Source of the DNA: JBOGOC01 sp050747525
GTDB taxonomy: Bacteria > Acidobacteriota > Polarisedimenticolia > JACPZX01 > DASXTC01
Length of the DNA: 64,000 bases
Assembly: GCA_050747525.1 (NCBI GenBank)
Contig: JBOGOC010000027.1
Location: forward strand, 15,683 to 79,682
Direction of reading: 5' to 3'
The translations under genes and the position numbers were made by a program. The notes beneath the pieces are model-generated. The model saw only the letters and a list, made by a program, of their open reading frames with translations, was not told the origin of the DNA and did no database searches. Positions 27,895-35,297 of the stretch are shown piece after piece; the stretch's first letter is position 1, and every line of letters begins with the position of its first letter.

Positions 27895-30258
27895 CTACAT
27901 GCCGTTACCGCACATGCCCAGCGTGTCGCCGTGCGCCAGGTGTTCCGCGACCTCGGCATCCAGCGCCACGTCGATGGTGTTCTTCTTGCCTTTCTTCCCC
28001 GCAGGGGTGTGGCACAGAAGGACCTTCTCCATCTTCAGAACGTACCCGTGGAACCCTCCGGGGGCGGCGGCTCCGCCGGCCAGCGTGTGGCCGTCACCGG
28101 AGACCGATCCCGACAGGATGATCCAGCCGGGCGTGAAGACTCCCTGACCGATCAGGAACTCCTGGATGTCCATCTGCCCGGTCCAGGGGGTCCACAGGGT
28201 GGTCCGGCGCGGATCCCAGAAGAAGAACGGCCAGGCGACTCCGGTCACGATGTTCCCGTCGTCGCTCAGATCGGTGGCTATGATGGAGTAGTCGGGGTAG
28301 GGGAGAGGCCCGAGCGACTCGATGCCCCCCTGGGGCGTGGATCGCCAGGCCGCGCAGTCGCAGTATCGGAACCCATCGAATTCGCGCGGCACGGGATAGC
28401 ACTCGCCCACCATGGACGAGCCGTCGCCGGTCACCGCGCTCACCGCGCCCACGTGGCTCACCTGGTAGAAGATCGACGAAGGATCGTTGTCGCAGTTCTC
28501 GGCCTGCGGCAGCTCCACCAGCGACTCCACCCCATTGTCCCAGCGGGCGCCCCGCCACTGTCCGGTGACCGGGTGGCTGTCCCAGCCCACCACCACGGAT
28601 CCGTCCGAGGAGACGGCGTCGGCCCGGCTGCCGGTGCCGAAGAAGCCCAGCGGCTCGATCACCCCCGAGCCGATTACCGAACGGTAGGCGGTGGTCGCCG
28701 TGCAGCCCAGCCACTGCAGCCCCACCACGGAGCCGCTGTCCGACGCGTCCCACGCGCTGATCAGGTTGTAGTCGCAGGAGTCACTTCCCGGAAGCGTGCC
28801 GATGGGAGCCCAGCTCTCGCCCCCCTGCCACACGGCCGCCACATCGATCCCATCCTCGCGCGTGATCTCCCCGACGATGGTCAGGCCATTTTCGGAGACG
28901 CCGGGGGAGGGGCTGAACGGGCTGCCGCCGATGTGCTGTGCTCCGGTGTCGGGTGTCCATCGCAGCAGGCCTCCCGCCCATCCGCCGACCGCCACGCTGC
29001 CGTCGCGCGAGATGTCGGAAAACCAGGAGTTGGGGTGCTCGATCGGAATGAACCGGGGGGCGCCCTTCACCTTGTTGAAGGTGATGTCGGCCACCGCCAT
29101 CCCACCCGCGGGCGCGGAGAGAGGACTGCTGGCGCAGCGCTCGTCGGTGATCCCGTCGCCCGATTCCAGATCTCCGTTCCAGTACTCTTCCGGGCCCGGG
29201 AGCAGCACAGGGACGGGTGTGGAGAACGCGCCCGCCAGGATGCCGTCCACGTACACGCTGTAGGAAGCTCCCGGCGTGAGGCCGTGGAACGCGTAATCCC
29301 CATCCGGCCCGGCGAGCCCCTGCGAGTGGTCGCCGCTCATGGCCGAGATTGCGTCGCCCCAGGGGTCGGCCTGGTTGCGCGCGATCACGTTGGCCCCGAC
29401 GAACTCCTCGCCGTGAGGACCATGGGTCGGCGCGCGAACCGTCCCCCGGATGGTCGCGTGGGAGGCCGGCCATCCTGCCTGGGGGTACAGATCCGACACC
29501 GCGGCGACGTCGTCAAGGAAGTCCACCGTCGCCTGGGCGGCGCCGGTCCCGAACTGGTCGATGAAGGGGAACATGGTCTCCGTCTGGGACGAAGACGGCA
29601 TGTCGCTGAAGGGCGGCGAGCATCCTTCCGGACCGGCGTAGGGCTCGAAGAACATCACGTGCTGCCCGTTGGTCTGCGAGTGGGCCAGGTTGATGGCGTG
29701 CCCCAGCTCGTGGGTCGCGACTCCGGCGAACATCTGCGCCGCCTCCTCGGGCGGCACGAAGTCGAAGATGGCCGCGCCGTTGAGCACGACGGTGGCCTCC
29801 AGGATGGCGGCGCTGTCTTCGTCCACCCACTCCACGACGGCGAAGCCGAGGACGAAAGGATGCCCGAACAGCGCCGTGAAGATGGAGCCGTCCGTGTCGT
29901 ACACGACGTGGATACCCCCGCCGTTCCAGGCTCCCAGCACGTCGAAGATGCTGGTCGCGTCCACGTCGCCGAGGCCCACGAGGCTCACGTCACCGGCGAT
30001 GGCGGCTTCGAGCGACGCGGTGGCCACGCCGGTCCACTGCTGCGCGGCGAAGGCCACCATGGCGCCGGCCTGCTCGTTCGACAGCGGACCGAGCGGACCC
30101 AGGTCGAGATAGATGGGCGTGGTCCCGGCCGGCCAGACGTACGGCGTCCCCGAGGCCGGATCCTTGATGTAGAGCGGCCCGCCGGCGATCGACGGTGACA
30201 CGGCCCCGACGGTCATGAGGACTGCGGCGGCAACGGATTTCCTGATGTCGAATCTCAT
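27895..30258 (-). CDS. Secreted zincin-like metalloprotease with HAF repeats
   Basis: The 787-residue exported protein has a signal peptide ending near PSIAG and an N-terminal metalloprotease-like domain. The zinc motif is HELGHAINLAH (H183, E184, H187, H193), a metzincin-type pattern with Asn where Gly is common. After a carbohydrate-type or carboxypeptidase-like linker (DYAFHGLTPGASYSVYVDG), the second half carries HAF-type repeats such as SRDGSVAVGGW, VSSDGSVVVGW and VSGDGHTLAGG. The C-terminus has a module with KVLLCHTPAG and HLAHGDTLGMC. The start overlaps the stop of the 222-residue secreted protein as ATGA. A strong terminator follows it. Confidence 0.85.
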   Translation of the reverse strand: MRFDIRKSVAAAVLMTVGAVSPSIAGGPLYIKDPASGTPYVWPAGTTPIYLDLGPLGPLSNEQAGAMVAFAAQQWTGVATASLEAAIAGDVSLVGLGDVDATSIFDVLGAWNGGGIHVVYDTDGSIFTALFGHPFVLGFAVVEWVDEDSAAILEATVVLNGAAIFDFVPPEEAAQMFAGVATHELGHAINLAHSQTNGQHVMFFEPYAGPEGCSPPFSDMPSSSQTETMFPFIDQFGTGAAQATVDFLDDVAAVSDLYPQAGWPASHATIRGTVRAPTHGPHGEEFVGANVIARNQADPWGDAISAMSGDHSQGLAGPDGDYAFHGLTPGASYSVYVDGILAGAFSTPVPVLLPGPEEYWNGDLESGDGITDERCASSPLSAPAGGMAVADITFNKVKGAPRFIPIEHPNSWFSDISRDGSVAVGGWAGGLLRWTPDTGAQHIGGSPFSPSPGVSENGLTIVGEITREDGIDVAAVWQGGESWAPIGTLPGSDSCDYNLISAWDASDSGSVVGLQWLGCTATTAYRSVIGSGVIEPLGFFGTGSRADAVSSDGSVVVGWDSHPVTGQWRGARWDNGVESLVELPQAENCDNDPSSIFYQVSHVGAVSAVTGDGSSMVGECYPVPREFDGFRYCDCAAWRSTPQGGIESLGPLPYPDYSIIATDLSDDGNIVTGVAWPFFFWDPRRTTLWTPWTGQMDIQEFLIGQGVFTPGWIILSGSVSGDGHTLAGGAAAPGGFHGYVLKMEKVLLCHTPAGKKGKKNTIDVALDAEVAEHLAHGDTLGMCGNGM

Positions 30259-30923
30259 GGCTGCTCCTGTGCCTGCTGGACCCTGGCTGACGTCGGGGAG
30301 GTTTCGACGGGATGGCCCCACCAGTCGGCCGAGACGGCGCGCCGCACGAGCCCCACGAAGGTCTCCGCGGCGACGGCTCCTTCCGTCGTCTTGACCATGG
30401 ACGCCTCCCGCTCGTTGAGCCTGGCATCGCGGCGGAAGGTCACGCCCTGGAAGAGCGCCTTGTTGTTGTGGCCGTTGCGTGCCGTCCCGCCGCTGAGGGT
30501 GAACTTCCCCTGCTGCAGGCCGACCGTGGTCCGGAACCCCTGGGAACCCTTCCTGCCCAGGAACACCATCACCTGCTCCCCCACAGTGTAGGTGGGCATC
30601 CAGGTGGTCCCGCCGATGTAACGGCGGCCGTTTTCCGGCGCGAGAGGAGCGGGGATGTTGATCTGCCGGAAGGTGACCGTCTCCGCCTGCGATCCCCGCA
30701 GGCTGTCGGACACCTGGATCTCGATCTCGACGAACGGAAGGGCTGCGTGCCGCCCCTGGGTGACCTTCGAGACGGTGCCGACGACGATCGCGTGCGCGTC
30801 CTTCACCAGTCCCGAGAGGCCCACCGGCCGCTCCATGCTGGTCGCGAACGCCGCCGACGCCGCCAGGCACGTCGCCGCGATCGCGCCGCAGGTCGCGGCG
30901 ATGCGATGGCAAAGATGCTTCAT
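30255..30923 (-). CDS. Secreted protein of unknown function
   Basis: The 222-residue protein has a signal peptide (cleavage near AAFAT) and no motif I can name. The mature part begins with VKDAHAIVVGTVSKVTQGRH and later YTVGEQVMVFLGRKGSQGF, suggesting a small beta-rich domain. It lies between a stand-alone receiver gene and the HAF metalloprotease, overlapping each by four bases, so the three are translated as a coupled set. It could be an inhibitor, chaperone or co-secreted partner of the protease, but nothing in the sequence decides this. Confidence 0.75.
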   Translation of the reverse strand: MKHLCHRIAATCGAIAATCLAASAAFATSMERPVGLSGLVKDAHAIVVGTVSKVTQGRHAALPFVEIEIQVSDSLRGSQAETVTFRQINIPAPLAPENGRRYIGGTTWMPTYTVGEQVMVFLGRKGSQGFRTTVGLQQGKFTLSGGTARNGHNNKALFQGVTFRRDARLNEREASMVKTTEGAVAAETFVGLVRRAVSADWWGHPVETSPTSARVQQAQEQP

Positions 30924-31327
30924 GGTTTCCCCCTGTGGTCATGTTGCAGAAGGCCATCGCGCGGTGGAAGGGCATCCAGCACCGCGGACAGCTGATCAGT
31001 GATGCCAATCTTGGAGACGCATCCGGCCGCTCCCGCCGCGGCCGCTTCACTCCGGAAGGCTCCCGTATCATGAAAGGCCATGAGGACGATCCAGGGCGCT
31101 TGCGGGCGCGAGGCCATGCTGCGCGCCGCCTCGAAGCCGCTCATGTCGGGGAGGGTGGCGTCCATGACGACCACTTCCGGCGCGGAGGCCTCGAGGTGAT
31201 GGAACGCCTCGCTCGCCGAGGCGGCCCGCCCCACCACGTGCAGGCCGAGACTCTCCGTCAGCCAGGCGGCCAGCACGTTGAGGTAGTCGTCGTTCTCGTC
31301 CACCAGCAGCACGCGCATGGGCGCCAT
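30920..31327 (-). CDS. Stand-alone response regulator receiver
   Basis: The 135-residue protein is a single receiver domain with no output domain. The acidic pocket LLVDENDD, the phosphoacceptor D56 in VVVMDATLP and the conserved lysine in CVSKIG are present. The ATG at 31327 is chosen because the domain begins there. An earlier in-frame start at 31375 would add 16 residues of no clear fold. It is coupled by ATGA overlap to two secreted proteins, an uncommon arrangement for a receiver. It may be phosphorylated by the propeller sensor kinase encoded nearby. Confidence 0.8.
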   Translation of the reverse strand: MAPMRVLLVDENDDYLNVLAAWLTESLGLHVVGRAASASEAFHHLEASAPEVVVMDATLPDMSGFEAARSMASRPQAPWIVLMAFHDTGAFRSEAAAAGAAGCVSKIGITDQLSAVLDALPPRDGLLQHDHRGKP

Positions 31328-31420
31328 GTGGTCCCCCGAAGAGGGGCCATCATCCACGACTGGAGGCCCCCGCACGAGCGGGCGGACCCCGACGTGGGGG
31401 GTGGAAATACCCGGGTGGAT

Positions 31421-31437
31421 GTCAGGGATTCCCTGAC
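31421..31437. promoter_or_regulatory. 17-base palindrome, candidate operator
   Basis: GTCAGGGATTCCCTGAC is a palindrome with two 8-base arms around one central base. It lies between the stop of the NarL-type regulator gene and the start of the stand-alone receiver operon, about 95 bases upstream of the receiver start. NarL-type regulators bind short inverted repeats, so it could be a self-made control site for the receiver operon. A role as an RNA hairpin after the regulator gene is also possible. Confidence 0.45.
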
Positions 31438-31442
31438 GGCGG

Positions 31443-32093
31443 CTAGTCCTGGGGGGAGACGAGGCCCGTGCGGATGGCGAAGCGGACCAGTCCGGCGACG
31501 TCGCGGATGCCGAGACGCTCCATCAGCCTGGCCCGGTGCGTCTCCACGGTCTTGATGCTGACGCCGAGCCGGTGCGCGATCTCCTTGGTGGAGTGGCCTT
31601 CGGCGATGAGCTGAAGGATCTCCCGCTGTCTCCGGGTGAGCCCCAGCAGCGGGTCGGGGGATGTGGCGTCGCCGCCGGTGAGCATCTCCTGCACCACCGT
31701 GCGCGACACCTTGGGGGTCAGGTAGGTTTCCCCCCGCATGACCGACTCGATCGCGAGCGGCAGTTCCGGCACCGTGGCCCCCTTGACGAGGTACCCGGCC
31801 GCCCCGGCCTTCAGCGCCTCGCGCACGTAGCGGGAGTCGGTGTACATGGAAAGGATCACCACCCTCGTGCGCGCGGATTCCTGCGACGCCTGGCGGACCA
31901 CGTCGAGGCCGTTGAGGCCGGGCATGGTGATGTCGATCAGCGCCACGTCCGGCTGGTGCTCGCGGATGAGCTCCAGAGCGCGCCGGCCGTCATCACATTC
32001 CGCGACGACCGTCACGTCCGGGATCCGCTCCAGCAAGGAACGGATCCCGGCCCTCACCAGAATGTGGTCGTCCGCCAGCACCACGCGGATCAT
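31443..32093 (-). CDS. NarL/LuxR-type response regulator
   Basis: The 216-residue cytoplasmic DNA-binding regulator has a receiver with acidic pair ADDH and phosphoacceptor D54 in VALIDITMPG, a conserved lysine in YLVKG, and a C-terminal LuxR helix-turn-helix (LTRRQREILQLIAEGHSTKE, then VSIKTVETHRARLMERL). It overlaps the sensor kinase gene by four bases, so the two form a standard two-component pair. A palindrome just after its stop is a candidate binding site. Confidence 0.95.
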   Translation of the reverse strand: MIRVVLADDHILVRAGIRSLLERIPDVTVVAECDDGRRALELIREHQPDVALIDITMPGLNGLDVVRQASQESARTRVVILSMYTDSRYVREALKAGAAGYLVKGATVPELPLAIESVMRGETYLTPKVSRTVVQEMLTGGDATSPDPLLGLTRRQREILQLIAEGHSTKEIAHRLGVSIKTVETHRARLMERLGIRDVAGLVRFAIRTGLVSPQD

Positions 32094-35000
32094 GCCGCGT
32101 CCTCCAGGGGCAGCGAGGCGTGCACCCGCGTGCCGTGGCCCGGTGAAGATTCGATGGTCAGCTCGCCTCCCAGCGCGCCCACGCGCTCCTGCATGCCCAG
32201 CAGCCCCAGGGCTTTCCCGGTGGCGGAGCTTCCCAGGACGGCCTGCACGTCGAACCCGTCGCCATCGTCCCGCACATCGATGTGGAGCATGCTCCCCCTC
32301 CGTTCGAGCGTGACGTTCACGCTGCGAGCTCCCGCATGCCTCACCACGTTCGCGACCGCCTCCTGCACCACACGAAAAGCGCTGATCTCGAGCTCGGGGG
32401 TGAGCGAACCCCTGGCGACGCCGCTGTCGCGCATCTCGAGGACCAGGCTTGAGCGCTCGGCATGTGTCTCGAGGTAGCCCCGCAGGGAGGCGACCAGCCC
32501 CATCTCCTCGAGCAGGGGAGGCCTCAGGTTCAGGGACAGGCTGCGGATGTGCTGGATCATCCTATCGATCAGATCCGTGGATTCGGCGAGCCGGCTCGAT
32601 CCGGCGGACCCCGGGTGGTCGCCCTCCAGAAGCTGGAGATTGATGCCCACGGCGGTCAGCGATGGCCCCAGCTCGTCGTGGAGCTCGCGAGCGATGCTGC
32701 GGCGCTCCTCCTCCTTGGCTGCCTCGAGCCGCCGGGTCAGCAGCCGCAGCCGCGCATACGCGGCGCCGAGATCGTGGCGCGCCTTCTCGCGCTGCTCCTG
32801 AAGCTTCAATAGCTCGTCGTTCCTTCGCCTGAGGGCGGACATGCGCAACCGGTGGGCTCCCAGGGCGCTTCCCACCAGCGCCACCGCGATGGTGGACCGG
32901 AACCAGGCCGTCATCCAGAAAGGCGGGATGACGTGAATGGCCAGGGCGTGCGGAAGCTCGGTCCATGTTCCCTGGCACCCCCGTCCCCTGGCCATGAACA
33001 GATGTGTTCCGGGGGGGAGATCGACAAGGGTGAGGGTCCGCCGGGGCCCCAGATCGGTCCAGGGCTCGTCGGGGCCGAGCCTGTATGCGTGCGCGTGGCG
33101 GTGCACCGGCTCGAAGTCGAGGATCGAGAGCTCCAGCGAGATCCATCGACCATACGGAATCTCCACGGCCCGCAGATCCCCCGCGGGTGCGCCCGGCCCC
33201 GCCTCGCCGGCGGCCTGGATGGACGTGATCCGCATCGGGCTCGCGCTCCGCGGGAAAGGAGTGCCGGCGGGGTAGGCTACCAGCCCGCGCACCGACCCGA
33301 AGAAGAGCAGGTCCCCCGTCCGCGCCGCGGAGCCCGACTCGAACTCACCCGAGATCAGGCCGTCGTCCACGGTGAGGCTGACGACCGATCCCGCATCCGG
33401 ATCGTAACGAGAGAGCCCTCGCTTCGTGCTGAGCCAGAGACTGCCGTCGTCGTCTTCGACCATCCCCATGATGTTGTCGTCGATGAGACCGTCGCGCGAT
33501 GTGATGCGCGTGAAACGGACGATGCCGTCCGCCTCCTGGTCGGCACGGTTCAGCCCTCCTCCGCCCGTCCCGATCCACAGGCGTCCCTTCCTGTCCTCGA
33601 GCAGGGAGGTCACGAAATGGCTTCCCAGTGAACCGGGCTCCGGACCGGCCCGGTAACGCACCACTCCCGGGCGCCCGGGCTCCACCCGGTTCAAGCCGCC
33701 GGAGCGCGTGCCCACCCAGAGCGTTCCGCGCCGGTCCTCGAGGAGGGCCGTCACGTACGCATCGCTCAGACTGTCCGGCCGAGCCGGATCGTGAAGGTAT
33801 CGCTCGGCCACACGCCCCGAGGCGTCGAGCCGGTGCAGCCCCCCTTCTCCGGTGCCCACCCAGATCCTGCCGGCCCGATCCTGCAGCAGCCCTACCACAT
33901 AGCCGGGGCCAAGACTGGACGGGTCGTCCGGATCGTGCTGCAGCGTCAGGCTCCCGGATTGGGATTCCAGCTTCAGGACTCCAACGCCGGTTCCGATCCA
34001 GAGTGACCCGTCGCGCGCCGGCACGATCCCGTAGATGGAAGGGTCCCCCTCGACGGGAACGATGCGGGGCGCTCCCCCGCTCCCGTCGAGCCGCGCCAGA
34101 TCGCCTGCCCGTGTTCCGATCCAGATCGAGCCGTCACTCGCGCCGGCCATGGCGGTGATATCGTTCGATCGCAGCCCCTCGATGCCTGAAAGCCGCGCGC
34201 GGACGGACGCCACGGAGCGTGAGGCCTGGGTCACCCTCCAGGCGCCGCCGCCCCAGCTCCCCGCCCACACCGTGTCCTCCTGATCCACCATGAGGCTCGC
34301 CACGCGCCGGGCCAGGTCGCCCCACGGCTCGCAGGCTCCGCGCCACGCCAGCACGCCCCCGCCGGGGATCATCTCGCGCAGGCCATCGTCCAGTGTGCCC
34401 ATCCACAAGGCTCCCGACGGTCCCCGGCTCAAGGCCGTGATCAGGGGCTCACGCTCCCCGGGCCGGTCATCGTTGATCGGCACGCGCTGCACGGTCCCCG
34501 AGCTCTCCACGGCGCACAGGCCCGCGGCCGTTCCGGCCCAGATGCGCCGGCCCGAGTCGGCCGACAGCGCGAACACGGCGTCGTCGGGGAGGGAGGCCGG
34601 ATTCGAGGCGCTGTGGCGCCAGGTCACGATCTCTCCCGTGCGCGGATCCCGCCGGCTCAACCCCCCGCCGTTGGTGGCCACCCAGAGCCGCCCGTCCGGG
34701 TCACGCAGCAGCGCGGTGACGTAGTCGTGGCCCGCATCGAACCGCTGGAACCTGCCGGAGGCGACATCCAGCCGGTTGAGCCCCACCTGGGTTCCGACCC
34801 ACAGCTCCCCCGGCTCTCCGTCGGCGATGGCGTAGACGCTGTCGTGGCTGAGAGACGCCGGGTCGGATTCGTCGTGACGGAACCGGATGAAGTTCCAGCG
34901 CGAGCGATCCAGGAGGTTCAGCCCGCCGGTGTTCGTGCCGAACCAGAGCCGGCCTTCGCGGTCCTCGAAGATCGTGCGCACGGTGTTGTCGGAGATCGAC

Positions 35001-35257
35001 GACGGATCGGCCGGATCGTGCCGGAACTGGGTGAAGGTGCTGCCGTCATAGAGAGCCAGCCCATCCCGCGAGCCGAGCCAGACCAGCCCCTCGCGATCCC
35101 GGTGCAGCGCGGTGATCACCTCGGCGGGCGGGCCCCCGGCTGAGCCGAGCCGCTGCGCGTGCGGGCACGCGGGCCCGGCGGTGGCGTCGCGACCCAGCGT
35201 GGCCAGGATCACCATCATGGCGGCGAGCAGATTCATGGGTAGCCGAGAGCCTAGCAT
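32090..35257 (-). CDS. Two-component sensor kinase with beta-propeller sensor (HisKA_3)
   Basis: This roughly 1055-residue histidine kinase starts with a signal-like helix, then a long periplasmic region of two-component regulator propeller repeats (examples: LVWLGSRDGLALYDG, RLWFGTNTGGLNLLD, TLWVGTRSGGLNRVE). A Y_Y_Y-like domain and a transmembrane helix near residue 778-797 follow. The cytoplasmic part has the HisKA_3 box ERRSIARELHDELGPS (H860) and a HATPase ending GLLGMQERVGALGGEL. The start is uncertain: ATG at 35257 gives a signal with an arginine, and ATG at 35236 is the alternative. The response regulator follows with a four-base overlap. Propeller sensors of this class often sense polymers or envelope states. 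Confidence 0.93.
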   Translation of the reverse strand: MLGSRLPMNLLAAMMVILATLGRDATAGPACPHAQRLGSAGGPPAEVITALHRDREGLVWLGSRDGLALYDGSTFTQFRHDPADPSSISDNTVRTIFEDREGRLWFGTNTGGLNLLDRSRWNFIRFRHDESDPASLSHDSVYAIADGEPGELWVGTQVGLNRLDVASGRFQRFDAGHDYVTALLRDPDGRLWVATNGGGLSRRDPRTGEIVTWRHSASNPASLPDDAVFALSADSGRRIWAGTAAGLCAVESSGTVQRVPINDDRPGEREPLITALSRGPSGALWMGTLDDGLREMIPGGGVLAWRGACEPWGDLARRVASLMVDQEDTVWAGSWGGGAWRVTQASRSVASVRARLSGIEGLRSNDITAMAGASDGSIWIGTRAGDLARLDGSGGAPRIVPVEGDPSIYGIVPARDGSLWIGTGVGVLKLESQSGSLTLQHDPDDPSSLGPGYVVGLLQDRAGRIWVGTGEGGLHRLDASGRVAERYLHDPARPDSLSDAYVTALLEDRRGTLWVGTRSGGLNRVEPGRPGVVRYRAGPEPGSLGSHFVTSLLEDRKGRLWIGTGGGGLNRADQEADGIVRFTRITSRDGLIDDNIMGMVEDDDGSLWLSTKRGLSRYDPDAGSVVSLTVDDGLISGEFESGSAARTGDLLFFGSVRGLVAYPAGTPFPRSASPMRITSIQAAGEAGPGAPAGDLRAVEIPYGRWISLELSILDFEPVHRHAHAYRLGPDEPWTDLGPRRTLTLVDLPPGTHLFMARGRGCQGTWTELPHALAIHVIPPFWMTAWFRSTIAVALVGSALGAHRLRMSALRRRNDELLKLQEQREKARHDLGAAYARLRLLTRRLEAAKEEERRSIARELHDELGPSLTAVGINLQLLEGDHPGSAGSSRLAESTDLIDRMIQHIRSLSLNLRPPLLEEMGLVASLRGYLETHAERSSLVLEMRDSGVARGSLTPELEISAFRVVQEAVANVVRHAGARSVNVTLERRGSMLHIDVRDDGDGFDVQAVLGSSATGKALGLLGMQERVGALGGELTIESSPGHGTRVHASLPLEDAA

Positions 35258-35261
35258 TCCC

Positions 35262-35291
35262 TTGATCCGATGGGGATCCGTCTGGTAGCGT
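35262..35291 (+). promoter_or_regulatory. Possible promoter for a leaderless message
   Basis: TTGATC (35262-35267) and TAGCGT (35286-35291) are spaced by 18 bases in the divergent gap between the sensor kinase and the next gene. The GTG start codon at 35298 lies only seven bases after the -10 box, where transcription should begin. There is no Shine-Dalgarno sequence, so the message could be leaderless. The boxes match only partly. Confidence 0.35.
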
Positions 35292-35297
35292 GATGTC

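Noticed and set aside
27874..30198. A 774-codon open frame on the plus strand opposite the HAF protein
   Set aside because: The minus-strand protein has a zinc motif, signal peptide, repeats and terminator; the antisense frame has no motif.
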